Shown one piece after another: positions 27,337-36,060 of a stretch of DNA of 64,000 nucleotides. The translations under genes and the position numbers were made by a program. The number at the start of each line of letters is the position of its first letter. The first letter of the stretch is position 1. Source of the stretch: Sandaracinobacter neustonicus. GTDB taxonomy: Bacteria > Pseudomonadota > Alphaproteobacteria > Sphingomonadales > Sphingomonadaceae. Under the pieces are notes generated by a model, which had not been told where the DNA came from, did no database searches, and saw only the letters and a list, made by a program, of their open reading frames with translations. The stretch spans positions 54,111 to 118,110 of the forward strand of contig NZ_VFSU01000029.1 of the NCBI RefSeq assembly GCF_006385875.1, in the 5' to 3' direction.

Positions 27337-29538
27337 TTAGAAGCGGTAGCCGGCCGTCACCGCCACGGTGCGCGGCGGGCCGTAATAGCCGATGATCGAA
27401 TTGCCGTAGAGCGCGCCGGGGAAGTAATAACCACCCACGCGATAACGCTCGTCCGTCAGGTTGCGGGCGTGCAGGCCCAGCGTGAAGCGGTCGTCGCCCG
27501 ACTTCCAGTTCACCGAGCCATCCACCAGCACATAGCCCTGCTGATCCAGCGGCGAGACATATTCGAACATATGGATGTTCGAGCGCAGCGTGACCGACGG
27601 GGTAATCGACAGCTGGCCGCCGGCAAGGCCGGTGGACCATGTGACGGAGCTGTTGATCGTGAACTCCGGCGTGTTCTGGAAGAAACGCTGGTCAGACACG
27701 TCGACGGGCGTGGTGCCGCCGGCGATGTAGGTCCAGAATTCCTTATACTTGGCCTTGATATAGCCGATGCTCGTCTGCAGCTGGATGCTTTCCGTCGGCA
27801 CGGCGCGCAGCTCGGCTTCCACACCCCAGATGTCGGCGCGGCCCGCATTGTCCACGAAAGAGGCGATCACGCCCGGCGTCGTCGTCGGGGCCTGAATCGT
27901 GACCTGCTGATCCTTATACTTCGAATAGAAGCCCGCGAGGTTCAGGAACAGGGTGCGATCGAGGAAGGCGCCCTTCATGCCGACTTCGAAGCTGTCGATC
28001 GTTTCCGGCTCATAGCCGTTGACGGTGGTCGGCGTGGCGACCACGTCGCCGCGCATGTCGAACCCGCCCGATTTGAAGCCCCGGCCCCAGCTGGCGTAGA
28101 GGTTCAGATCCTGATCCGGCTGATAGCTCAGCGACACGCGCGGGGTCAGCTTCTTGAAGGTGCGATCATTGGTATAGTCAGACCGCGTCGCCAGATAGAT
28201 GGCGCTGGCGTTGCCGAACTCCGGCGAACGAATGCCCAGATACTGCTGCCGCAGCACGGTGCCTTCCTTCTTGTCCTGCGTCCAGCGCAGGCCGGCCGAG
28301 AGCTTCAGCTCGTCTGTCAGATCATAGGAAGCGTCGCCGAAGAAGGCGATGGACTTCGTTTTCACATTGCCGCCGGTATAGACGGTGAGGTTGGCGAGGC
28401 CGACCACGGTGTCGAACGCGCCGGATGCGCGGCCTTCCAGATAGAAGGCCCCGAACACGCCCTGGAACCGCTCTTTTTCCACGAGCAGTTGCAGTTCCTG
28501 CGTAACCTGCCAGTCCTTGTAGCGGGCCGGAATGTCCAGCACCGGCCCCGGCGTGTTGTCGAAATCGATCAGCGTGTCGGTATAACCGTCGCGATAGGCG
28601 GTGATGGATTTCACCGTGAAGCCTTCGCCCAGCCCCACTTCACCGGTCAGGCTGACGCCTTGCGTCACGACCTTGTTGTCGTCGCCAATGCCGGCGCGGG
28701 TGTCATAGACGCTGTCCGTCGGGGCGAACACGGGGTTGGTGCCATTGCCCTGCAGACGCGTACCGTGGCGGGGGTTGGAACGATCCTCCGTGCGGTCCGC
28801 CGCGACGCGGATGAACACATCGCCGCTGTCGAACTCGGCAGACAGGCGGCCGGCCAGCACGTCCTTGTCATACTGATCGACACCGGTGTTCAGATTCTTG
28901 CCGTAACCGTCCCGCTGGGACCAGAGCACGCCCGCGCCCACCGCGAAGCTGTCGCCCAGCGGCACCGAAACCGTGCCGGACAGGTCGATCTGGTTGTAGC
29001 TGCCATAGGTGGCTTTCACCCGGCCGCCGAATTCATTGCCCAGCCGCTTCGTCACATATTTGATCGCGCCGCCGATGGTGTTGCGGCCATAAAGCGTGCC
29101 CTGCGGACCGCGCAGCACTTCGATCCGCTCCACGTCGAAAATGTCCAGCACGGCACCTTGCGGGCGGGCCATGTAAACATCGTCCACATAAAGGCCGACG
29201 CCGGGTTCGAAGCCCCACAGCGGATCCTGCTGACCCACGCCGCGGATGAAGGCGATCAGGGTGGAGTTGGAGCCGCGGGCAACCGCGGTCGTCATGTTCG
29301 GGGCCTGCTGCTGCAGCGAGGTGATATCGGGCGCACCCTGTGCTTCCAGCGCCGCGCCGGAGACGGCGGTGATGGAAATCGGCACTTCCATCAGGCTTTC
29401 GTTGCGGCGGCGGGCCGACACGATGATATCGTCATTGCTGGCTTCAACCTCGCCCGTGGCGGGGGCTTGCTGGGCATGAAGCGGGAACGCCAGGCCCGTC
29501 GCGAGGGCGAGAATCGACAATTGGCGGATTCGTGGCAT
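27337..29538 (-). CDS. TonB-dependent outer-membrane receptor
   Basis: An energy-coupled outer-membrane transporter of 733 residues. The signal peptide MPRIRQLSILALATGLAFPL ends near HAQQ. A TonB-box-like DDIIVSARRRNESLMEVPIS stretch and the plug (VERIEVLRGPQGTLYGRNTI) follow. The barrel ends with a C-terminal aromatic (VAVTAGYRF). The ATG at 29538 has GGGAGG 8 bp upstream; the open frame to 29616 is not needed. The plug style is that of sphingomonad receptors for natural products or siderophores, but the ligand cannot be named. It is divergent from a TetR gene that probably controls it. Confidence 0.9.
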   Translation of the reverse strand: MPRIRQLSILALATGLAFPLHAQQAPATGEVEASNDDIIVSARRRNESLMEVPISITAVSGAALEAQGAPDITSLQQQAPNMTTAVARGSNSTLIAFIRGVGQQDPLWGFEPGVGLYVDDVYMARPQGAVLDIFDVERIEVLRGPQGTLYGRNTIGGAIKYVTKRLGNEFGGRVKATYGSYNQIDLSGTVSVPLGDSFAVGAGVLWSQRDGYGKNLNTGVDQYDKDVLAGRLSAEFDSGDVFIRVAADRTEDRSNPRHGTRLQGNGTNPVFAPTDSVYDTRAGIGDDNKVVTQGVSLTGEVGLGEGFTVKSITAYRDGYTDTLIDFDNTPGPVLDIPARYKDWQVTQELQLLVEKERFQGVFGAFYLEGRASGAFDTVVGLANLTVYTGGNVKTKSIAFFGDASYDLTDELKLSAGLRWTQDKKEGTVLRQQYLGIRSPEFGNASAIYLATRSDYTNDRTFKKLTPRVSLSYQPDQDLNLYASWGRGFKSGGFDMRGDVVATPTTVNGYEPETIDSFEVGMKGAFLDRTLFLNLAGFYSKYKDQQVTIQAPTTTPGVIASFVDNAGRADIWGVEAELRAVPTESIQLQTSIGYIKAKYKEFWTYIAGGTTPVDVSDQRFFQNTPEFTINSSVTWSTGLAGGQLSITPSVTLRSNIHMFEYVSPLDQQGYVLVDGSVNWKSGDDRFTLGLHARNLTDERYRVGGYYFPGALYGNSIIGYYGPPRTVAVTAGYRF

Positions 29539-29608
29539 GAATTTTCCTCCCATAAGGCTGCGCCCGTTTCGGGCTTGCAGTTCCGTTGGGCAGAGGTTTA
29601 CTGAAACA

Positions 29609-29622
29609 TGAATCAAGATTCA
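29609..29622. promoter_or_regulatory. Dyad in the TetR/TonB-receptor divergent promoter region
   Basis: TGAATC-AA-GATTCA is a perfect 6-bp inverted repeat with a 2-bp spacer, lying midway between the divergent receptor and tetR starts. Its size and place fit a TetR-family operator controlling both genes. The binding is inferred. Confidence 0.5.
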
Positions 29623-29665
29623 ACTTGAAACCGAAACGACATTTTCAGGGGTGGGGAGAAGATCT

Positions 29666-30301
29666 GTGACCGATGCAGCGAAGCAACAGGTGCCAATTGA
29701 CGAGGCCGTTTCCGGGCTACCGGTGCCCAAGACGGAACGTGGACGCCGGACGTTGCGCGCCCTGCTGGACGCCGCCGCGCTGGAGTTCGGCGCCAGCGGC
29801 TTCCACGCCACCGGCATCACCGACATCACCCGCCGCGCGGGCGTGGCGCTGGGCAGTTTCTACACCTATTTCGCCAGCAAGGAGGATATCTTCCGCGCGC
29901 TGGTGACGGACCTGTCCGCGCAGGTGAAGGCGCATGTGACGCCGCGCGTGGAGGAAGCGCCCGATGCCCTCTCCCGCGAAAAGGCGGCGCTGGGTGGTTA
30001 TCTGGATTTCGTCAGCCAGCAGCAGCTGATCTACCGAATCATCGACGAGGCCGAGTTCGTCGCGCCGGACGCCTATCAGGGCCATTACCGCTCCACCGTG
30101 GCGCGCGTGACGGCGCGTCTGGAAGCGGGCGCGGCGCGCGGCGAACTGAAAGAGGGCGTGGGCGAGGTGGAAGCCTGGGCCATCGCCGGGATGAACGTGT
30201 TTCTGGGCCTGCGCTATGGCGTGTGGGGCAAGGATCGCGATCTGGCCGAGGTGCTGGCCCGCGCGCATGAACTGGTGGCGGACGGGCTGCGGCGGCGCTG
30301 A
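29666..30301 (+). CDS. TetR/AcrR family transcriptional regulator
   Basis: A 211-residue repressor-type protein. The N-terminal helix-turn-helix domain (residues about 25-72) reads RTLRALLDAAALEFGASGFH, TGITDITRRAGVALGSFYTY and FASKEDIFRALV. The C-terminal ligand-binding domain begins around residue 90. The GTG at 29666 is preferred because GGGGAGAAG lies 5 bp upstream; the earlier GTG at 29651 sits within that site. It probably regulates the divergent TonB receptor through the dyad at 29609-29622. Confidence 0.88.
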   Translation: MTDAAKQQVPIDEAVSGLPVPKTERGRRTLRALLDAAALEFGASGFHATGITDITRRAGVALGSFYTYFASKEDIFRALVTDLSAQVKAHVTPRVEEAPDALSREKAALGGYLDFVSQQQLIYRIIDEAEFVAPDAYQGHYRSTVARVTARLEAGAARGELKEGVGEVEAWAIAGMNVFLGLRYGVWGKDRDLAEVLARAHELVADGLRRR

Positions 30302-30308
30302 GCGCGCG

Positions 30309-30722
30309 TCAGGCGGGCCAGTCCGGCAGGAAGCGCGCGGCGAGATCGCGGGCGATGCGCGCCGGGCGGCGGGTGGCGGTGTCGAGGCAGCACCAGCTGG
30401 ATTTCACCTCGGCCAAAATCGTGTCACCGCGCTGGATCAGCGTGGTGAAAAAGGCGCGGCTGCCCTGAACCCCTGTCGCCACCACGTCGGCCAGCACAGT
30501 GTCATCCAGAAAGGCGGGCGCGCGATAGGTGATCTCATGCTTCAGCGCGACCCACAGATGCTGGGCAACGGCGTCCGATGGAGCCACCTTTTCCCAATAG
30601 CTGATCACCGCATCCTGCACCCATTTCAGGTAAACCGCGTTGTTCACATGGCCCATGAAATCGATGTCCTCCGGCGCGATGCGGATGACATGCTGATGGA
30701 AAGGATGGGCGGGCGCGTTCAT
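30309..30722 (-). CDS. Acyl-CoA thioesterase, hot-dog fold (YbgC/FadM-like)
   Basis: A 137-residue single hot-dog-domain protein. The DIDFMGHVNNAVYLKWVQDA motif (residues 19-38) is the 4-hydroxybenzoyl-CoA thioesterase/YbgC signature, with the Asp expected to take part in thioester hydrolysis. KHEITYRAPAFLDDTVLADV and FFTTLIQRGDTILAEVKSSW complete the fold. The substrate is probably an acyl-CoA but its chain type is unknown. It is convergent with tetR (7 bp apart). Confidence 0.85.
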   Translation of the reverse strand: MNAPAHPFHQHVIRIAPEDIDFMGHVNNAVYLKWVQDAVISYWEKVAPSDAVAQHLWVALKHEITYRAPAFLDDTVLADVVATGVQGSRAFFTTLIQRGDTILAEVKSSWCCLDTATRRPARIARDLAARFLPDWPA

Positions 30723-30767
30723 GTGTCTTCAGCGTAACGCAAGCCTGCTGCGCTGCACAAGTGCAGA

Positions 30768-31634
30768 TCAGCCGTTCCAGCCGGTCTGGCGCTGAATTTC
30801 CGCCCACGCCAGCGCCCCCAGACGCCGGGTGACGGGGCCGGGTGCGCCCCCGCCAACGGCCGCGCCATCCAGCTGCACGATGGGCAGGATCGGGGCCGTG
30901 GTGGAGGTGAGGAACAATTCCGGCGCGGCGCGGGCTTCCTCCAGCGTGAAGGGGCGTTCTTCCACCTGCATCTGCGCGTCTTGCGCAAGGCCCAGCAGCG
31001 TGTCGCGGGCGATCCCCGGCAGGATGCTGGCAGACAGCGGATGGGTGACGATGCGACCATCGGCCGCAACCATGTAGAGGTTGGTAGAGCTGCCTTCGGT
31101 GACGATGCCGTCCTTCTCGAACAGGGCCTCGAACGCGTTGGCCGCGCGCGCCTCCTGCTTCGCCAGCACGGCGGGCAGCAGCCCCGTCGTCTTGATGTCG
31201 CAGCGCGCCCAGCGCTGATCGGGCAGGCTGATCGCCGACACGCCGGTTTCCAGCTGCGGCAGGCGCTGGCGGAAGTTGAAGCGCCGCACCGTCATCACCA
31301 GCGTGGCGGGGATATCGGCGGGGAAGCCGTGGTCCCGCTTCGCCGCGCCCCGACTGACCTGAATATAGAGCAGCCCGTCGGAGTAGCGGCTGAGGCTGAC
31401 GAGGCGGCGGGCAATCGCCGCCAGCGCGGCGTCAGACGGCAGCCCTTCGATGAACAGCGCCGCCAGCCCGCGCTTCAGCCGCCACAGATGCTTGTCCCAA
31501 TCGAGGAAGCGGCCGTTCATCACGGCGACCACTTCATACAGGCTGTCGGCGAACTGGAAGCCGCGATCCTCGATGGAGACTGCGGCTTCGGCGATGGGGC
31601 CGTAACGGCCATTGACATAGGCGACTGCGGGCAT
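30768..31634 (-). CDS. dat: D-amino-acid transaminase (class IV aminotransferase)
   Basis: A PLP enzyme that interconverts D-amino acids and 2-oxoacids, typically supplying D-Glu or D-Ala. It has 288 residues from ATG 31634 (PAVAYVNGRYGPIAEAAVSI, then EDRGFQFADSLYEVV). The catalytic lysine is in RCDIKTTGLLPAVLAKQEA (about residue 145), and EKDGIVTEGSSTNLYMV carries the cofactor-binding region. The longer frame to 31712 overlaps the photolyase start and lacks family similarity. It is divergent from the photolyase with only 58 bp between starts. Confidence 0.88.
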   Translation of the reverse strand: MPAVAYVNGRYGPIAEAAVSIEDRGFQFADSLYEVVAVMNGRFLDWDKHLWRLKRGLAALFIEGLPSDAALAAIARRLVSLSRYSDGLLYIQVSRGAAKRDHGFPADIPATLVMTVRRFNFRQRLPQLETGVSAISLPDQRWARCDIKTTGLLPAVLAKQEARAANAFEALFEKDGIVTEGSSTNLYMVAADGRIVTHPLSASILPGIARDTLLGLAQDAQMQVEERPFTLEEARAAPELFLTSTTAPILPIVQLDGAAVGGGAPGPVTRRLGALAWAEIQRQTGWNG

Positions 31635-31692
31635 GGCGACAGCGCATAGGCGTCGCGCTTGGCAGGCGCAATCGGCTGGGGCTAATGGCGGC

Positions 31693-33006
31693 ATGGCCGC
31701 GCCGCAGATCATCTGGTTCCGACAGGATTTGCGGCTTCGCGATCAGGCGGCCCTGCTGGCGGCGGCCGCCGCCGGGCCGGTGCTACCGCTGTTCGTGCTG
31801 GATGAAAGCCGGATCGTGCGCGCGGCGGGCGGGGCCTCTCGCTGGTGGCTGCACCACAGCCTTGCCGCGTTGGACGCCAGCCTGCGCGCACTGGGCGGCG
31901 GGTTGCTATTGCTGCGAGGGCCGGCGGCCGAGCTGATCCCGAAGCTGGTTGCGGACACCGGCGCGGATGCCGTGCACGCGATCCGCCTCAGCGAGCCATG
32001 GTGGCCACTGATCGAGCGCGAGATTCCCCGCCTGCAGCTGCACGAGGGCAACAGCCTTGTGCCCGCCGGCCTGCTGCGAACGAAGGCGGGGGATCGATTC
32101 CGGGTGTTCACGCCCTTCTGGCGGGCCATGCAGGGCTGGGGGCCGCCGCCGCGCCCGCTGCCCGCGCCAGCGCGACTGACGTTCGCGCCCCTCCCTGCCG
32201 GAGATCGGCTGGTGGACTGGAGCCTGCTGCCCCGCGCACCGGACTGGTCCGGCGGCTTTTCCGGCTGGCAACCGGGCGAAGCGGGGGCGCAGCGGCGGCT
32301 GGCAGACTTCCTCGACAAGGCCGGGGATTATGGCGAGCGCCGGAATTACCCGGGCGAGGAGGCGACCTCGCGCCTCTCCCCGCATCTGCATTTCGGAGAG
32401 ATTTCGCCCGCCGATGCGTGGCATGCGGTAGAGCCGCAAAAGGGCAGCGCGCCATGGCTCCGGCAATTGGCGTGGCGGGATTTCGCGCTGGAAACGCTGG
32501 AACAATATCCCAAATCCGCCTCCCGCCCGCACCGGCCTGAATTCGCGCACATGCCATGGACGGATGTGAGCAGCGGCGAGGGCCGGGCGCTGCTGCGGGC
32601 ATGGCAACGCGGGCGAACGGGCTATCCGCTCGTCGATGCCGGGATGCGGCAGTTGTGGGCCAGCGGGTGGATGCACAACCGGGTGCGGATGGTGGCCGCG
32701 AGCTTTCTGGTGAAGCATCTGATGATCGACTGGCGCGAGGGCGAGCGCTGGTTCTGGGACACGCTGCTGGACGCCGACCTCGCCAACAATGCGATGGGCT
32801 GGCAGTGGGTGACAGGCTCAGGCGTGGATTCCGCGCCCTATTACCGGATTTTCTCCCCCGAAGGTCAGGCGGAGAAGTTCGACGCGCAAGCCTATATCCG
32901 CCACTGGGTGCCGGAGTTCGGGCGCAGCGACTATCCCGCGCCGCTCGTGGAGCATCGGTTGGCACGCGAGCGCGCGCTGGCTGCCCATGCCGCGCTGAAA
33001 GGCTAA
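31693..33006 (+). CDS. phrB: Deoxyribodipyrimidine photo-lyase
   Basis: A light-driven flavoenzyme that splits UV-induced pyrimidine dimers. It has 437 residues. The antenna domain opens with PQIIWFRQDLRLRDQAALLA, and LLHHSL-like and RTKAGDRFRVFTPFWRAMQG segments follow. The FAD-binding domain includes RNYPGEEATSRLSPHLHFGE, GYPLVDAGMRQLWASGWMHN and the LLDADLANNAMGWQWVTGSG motif near residue 360. The ATG at 31693 was chosen because upstream codons lack family similarity. Its 3' end overlaps a convergent small gene by 4 bp. Confidence 0.93.
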   Translation: MAAPQIIWFRQDLRLRDQAALLAAAAAGPVLPLFVLDESRIVRAAGGASRWWLHHSLAALDASLRALGGGLLLLRGPAAELIPKLVADTGADAVHAIRLSEPWWPLIEREIPRLQLHEGNSLVPAGLLRTKAGDRFRVFTPFWRAMQGWGPPPRPLPAPARLTFAPLPAGDRLVDWSLLPRAPDWSGGFSGWQPGEAGAQRRLADFLDKAGDYGERRNYPGEEATSRLSPHLHFGEISPADAWHAVEPQKGSAPWLRQLAWRDFALETLEQYPKSASRPHRPEFAHMPWTDVSSGEGRALLRAWQRGRTGYPLVDAGMRQLWASGWMHNRVRMVAASFLVKHLMIDWREGERWFWDTLLDADLANNAMGWQWVTGSGVDSAPYYRIFSPEGQAEKFDAQAYIRHWVPEFGRSDYPAPLVEHRLARERALAAHAALKG

Positions 33007-33314
33007 AACGGAATCCGGATCGAGATGTGCATTTCCGGCACGCTCTCGCGCGGGTGGACCTTCACATAGCTTTGCAGGATGGCCCCGCCGCCCAGATTCA
33101 GCGCGGCCGGCGGCAGCAGCGGCCCGATCTCGGTGGGGAGAACCGCGCCCAGCCGGGCCGGATTTTCGCCGCTGCGGGCCGTCACCACGATATCGTCGCC
33201 GGATGTGGCCGGGTGCCCCTCTGTCCGGTCAGAGCCTTTCAGGTCGAAAACGATGTTCGGCACCGGCGGCGGTTCAGCCGCGGCCTGCGCACAGATAAGA
33301 AACAGGCCGATCAT
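33003..33314 (-). CDS. Small exported hypothetical protein with IVVTAR motif
   Basis: A 103-residue protein not assigned to a family. A short hydrophobic N terminus (MIGLFLICAQAAAEP) looks like a signal peptide. A DDIVVTAR segment near residue 40 resembles the TonB-box/plug entry sequence of sphingomonad receptors. The C terminus (EMHISIRIPF) ends in a beta strand with a terminal Phe, as outer-membrane proteins do. It is far too short to be a receptor. It overlaps the photolyase stop by 4 bp, convergent. Confidence 0.5.
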   Translation of the reverse strand: MIGLFLICAQAAAEPPPVPNIVFDLKGSDRTEGHPATSGDDIVVTARSGENPARLGAVLPTEIGPLLPPAALNLGGGAILQSYVKVHPRESVPEMHISIRIPF

Positions 33315-33383
33315 TCCCGCGGCTCCTGCCGAACATGAAGCCGCAGGCTAGCACGGCGCGCCCGGCCCGCAAAGCCGGCCAGA

Positions 33384-34859
33384 TCAGAAGGCGTTTTTGG
33401 GGAAGATCACCGCAAAGGCCGTGCGGACGAGGATGTAGAGGTCGAACGTCACGGACCAGTTCTCGATATAGTAAAGGTCGTGCTCCAGCCGCTTCACCAG
33501 CTTTTCCTCGGTGTCCGTCTCGCCGCGCCAGCCACAGGCCTGCGCCCAGCCGGTGATGCCCGGCTTCACCTTGTGGCGGGCGGCGTAGGTCTGCACCACT
33601 TCGTGGAACGGCCGCCCGGCGGCCTTGGTGGAAGGCGCATGCGGGCGCGGGCCAACCAGCGACATGTCGCCCTTCAGCACGTTCAGCAGCTGCGGCAACT
33701 CGTCGATGGAGGTGGCACGGATAAAGCGGCCGACGCGGGTGACGCGCTTGTCGCCGCGCGTCGCCTGCTCGATGGTGTCCGTCTGGCATTCGTCATGCGT
33801 CATCGAACGGAACTTCAGCACATCGAAACGCTGGTTGTTGAAGCCCTCGCGCGGCTGGCGGAAGAAGACGGGGCCGGGGCTGTCCAGCTTCACCGCAAGC
33901 GCCGCGAGCAGCAGGATCGGCCAGATGAACAGCAGGATGCCCACCGTCAGGATCAGATCCTCGGCGCGCTTCACAATGGCGTCGGTGCCGGAAATCGGCC
34001 GCTCGAACAGGGTGATGACGGGCATGTCGCCCAGCAGCACCAGCGGCCGGGCGGCGAAGGCGAAATTGGCGAGATCGGGCGCAAGACGGATGCGCACCGG
34101 TGTGAGCGCCAATTTCTGCACCACCTGCTGGATTCGCGCCTCGGCAGACCATGGCAGCGCGACGATCACCTGATCGATCAGGTCGTCGCGGATCATGGCG
34201 ACCAGATCGTCGGTGGTGCCGAACACCGGCAGATCATCCACCAGCACCGGCACCCGGCCATCGCGCCGGTCATCGAAGAAGCCGACGAGACTGATGGTGA
34301 GCTTGCTGTTGCCGCGGATATAGTTGGCCAGCTTCTGCCCCTGCGCCGACGCGCCATAGATGGCGACACGGCTGTTGAACACGCCCTGCCCCTTCAGGCG
34401 GCGAATCCACAGCGTCATCAGCGCCCGCGTGCCCGCCAGCATCACGCCGGCTGCTATGAACCAGCTGATCGCCCAGCCGCGCGAAAACTCCTCCGACACT
34501 TTCAGCAGGAAGCCGATGGTGACGAGGAACAGGCCCGTCACCAGCCACGAGCCAAGCACCCGTTCCCACGATTTGCGCATGGAGAAGTGGCAATCGACAT
34601 CATAGGCGCCCATGATTTCCGCCACGAGCGCGAAGATCAGCGCGCCTGCCAGCATCGAGCGGCCGTAAACCGGGGTGTCGCCGGAAAAGATCCGATCCGA
34701 CCAGAAGTTGAGCGCAAGAATGCCCGCCGCCATCACGGTGAGGAATTCGAGCACCCGCACCGCGAAGATCACCAGATCAATGGGCACGGCAGAGCGATGC
34801 GCCGTTTGCAGTTCCGCCGCTTTCAGCCGATCGGTTGCGGGGGGGCCGATCTCGTTCAT
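33384..34859 (-). CDS. Undecaprenyl-phosphate glycosyl-1-phosphate transferase (EPS priming enzyme)
   Basis: An integral membrane enzyme that transfers a sugar-1-phosphate, typically glucose-1-phosphate, from a UDP-sugar onto undecaprenyl phosphate to start a repeat unit. The product is 491 residues from ATG 34859 (a TTG at 34880 is possible). Four to five N-terminal membrane helices and a CoA-binding-like middle domain precede the bacterial sugar transferase domain (residues about 295-490). That domain contains VKLDSPGPVFFRQPREGFNN, FRSMTHDE and IDELPQLLNVLKGDMSLVGP. It heads the minus-strand side of the XrtV cluster, divergent from the XrtV accessory gene. Confidence 0.92.
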   Translation of the reverse strand: MNEIGPPATDRLKAAELQTAHRSAVPIDLVIFAVRVLEFLTVMAAGILALNFWSDRIFSGDTPVYGRSMLAGALIFALVAEIMGAYDVDCHFSMRKSWERVLGSWLVTGLFLVTIGFLLKVSEEFSRGWAISWFIAAGVMLAGTRALMTLWIRRLKGQGVFNSRVAIYGASAQGQKLANYIRGNSKLTISLVGFFDDRRDGRVPVLVDDLPVFGTTDDLVAMIRDDLIDQVIVALPWSAEARIQQVVQKLALTPVRIRLAPDLANFAFAARPLVLLGDMPVITLFERPISGTDAIVKRAEDLILTVGILLFIWPILLLAALAVKLDSPGPVFFRQPREGFNNQRFDVLKFRSMTHDECQTDTIEQATRGDKRVTRVGRFIRATSIDELPQLLNVLKGDMSLVGPRPHAPSTKAAGRPFHEVVQTYAARHKVKPGITGWAQACGWRGETDTEEKLVKRLEHDLYYIENWSVTFDLYILVRTAFAVIFPKNAF

Positions 34860-35029
34860 GCCGTCACCGCCGCCTTGCAATAGACTGTCAATTCGCGCTG
34901 CGAGGCTGCCGTGAAGGCCGATTCACCATGGCTGCCCCCTTGCGGAACAGCCGAAGGCACGGCATGGCTTGGGCGGGCCGGGCTTGGAGATGGCTGCTCG
35001 TTCCACACTGTTTGGGGGAGGTTGGCCGA

Positions 35030-35293
35030 ATGGAAACTGTGTACGACTGGGTGACGGTGGCGATTTTCGCCGGCCTGATCGTCCTGTTCCTGCAGCGCTC
35101 CGTCGGCCCGGAGCGGGACCAGATGTGGCCTTACTTCGCCGCCTCGGTCGCTTGCGCGGTGATCAACCAGGTGGGCAACAAGGCCATCGACGACAACAGC
35201 ACGCTGCTCCACATCGTCTCCGTGGCGGGCATCGCCGCCATCCTTGGCTTCATCCAGTATTTCCTGAAACCGTTCGGCAAGTTCGGCGACTGA
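35030..35293 (+). CDS. XrtV sorting system accessory protein
   Basis: An 87-residue membrane protein (METVYDWVTVAIFAGLIVLF) with two or three hydrophobic segments (about 8-24, 36-48, 60-80). It matches my recollection of the small accessory protein that accompanies exosortase V in sphingomonads; its function is unknown. The ATG at 35030 has GGGGAGG about 9 bp upstream. It lies between the priming transferase and EpsI, opposite in strand to both. Confidence 0.7.
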   Translation: METVYDWVTVAIFAGLIVLFLQRSVGPERDQMWPYFAASVACAVINQVGNKAIDDNSTLLHIVSVAGIAAILGFIQYFLKPFGKFGD

Positions 35294-35358
35294 CGCGACG
35301 CCCCCGCGCCGCAAAGGCGCAGGGCGATGTGCCGCGCATTTGCCCGGTATGGCGCGCA

Positions 35359-36060
35359 TCAGGCCGCACCCTTGATTTCAGCAGCAAGTGGACGGCCGAC
35401 CAGCGCGGGAAGTGCGACCGGATCGGTCGATTCCAGCATGGTGGCGGCAAAGCGCTGGAGCGTGGCGAATGTTTCTTCCGACGGTTCCGCGACCGTTGAC
35501 AGCCGGATCAGCGCCCCATCGGCCACATAGCCGTTGAATTCCGAGCGCAGCTTCATCAGCCGCTGCTCGGTGCCGCTGGCCGGCAGATAATCGCCGATCC
35601 GCGTCCAGTAGAGGATCGGCTCGGTGCGTTCATTGTTGCTGGCGACCAGTTCGCGCGCGGGCAGCTTGGCCGGGCCGGGCACGGGCACCTGCACAGGGCG
35701 CGCCTCGGTGATCTGGAAGCCGACTGCCGTATAGCAGGTTTCCGGCCGGTGCAGCTGCAACTGATCCGACTGGGTGCTGCCATAGGCGATCACCATCATG
35801 ATCGGCAGTTCGCTGTCAGACGTATAGAGGCGGCTCACCGTCTGGTCATACAGCCGCGCGGCCAGCGAGCCGGGCTGCGAATCCGGCAGCACCACGGCAT
35901 TGGACGGCATGACCGACCAGCTGCCGATCTTCAGCGGAATCGCCTTTTCCAGCTTCACGTCGCCCAGCAGGTTCAGCCGGTTGCGCGGCGTCATGGCATA
36001 GGCACCACCGGCGGCCGCCAGCAGCGGCAGCCCCAGCAGAAGATCACGCCGCTTCAGCAT
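35359..36060 (-). CDS. Exosortase-associated protein EpsI, V-type
   Basis: A 233-residue exported or membrane-anchored protein. The N terminus MLKRRDLLLGLPLLAAAGGA is a signal/anchor sequence. The EpsI domain contains KIGSWSVMPSNAVVLPD, VIAYGSTQSDQLQLHRPETC, YTAVGFQI and YWTRIGDYLPA, features of the EpsI family that partners exosortases in polysaccharide loci. The ATG at 36060 is used, with GGAGAC upstream; it overlaps the xrtV 3' end by 17 bp. Confidence 0.85.
   Translation of the reverse strand: MLKRRDLLLGLPLLAAAGGAYAMTPRNRLNLLGDVKLEKAIPLKIGSWSVMPSNAVVLPDSQPGSLAARLYDQTVSRLYTSDSELPIMMVIAYGSTQSDQLQLHRPETCYTAVGFQITEARPVQVPVPGPAKLPARELVASNNERTEPILYWTRIGDYLPASGTEQRLMKLRSEFNGYVADGALIRLSTVAEPSEETFATLQRFAATMLESTDPVALPALVGRPLAAEIKGAA

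Noticed and set aside
27469..29604. 711-codon plus-strand open frame opposite the TonB receptor
   Set aside because: Antisense shadow of a well-supported receptor; no domains, His/Arg-rich composition typical of shadow frames.
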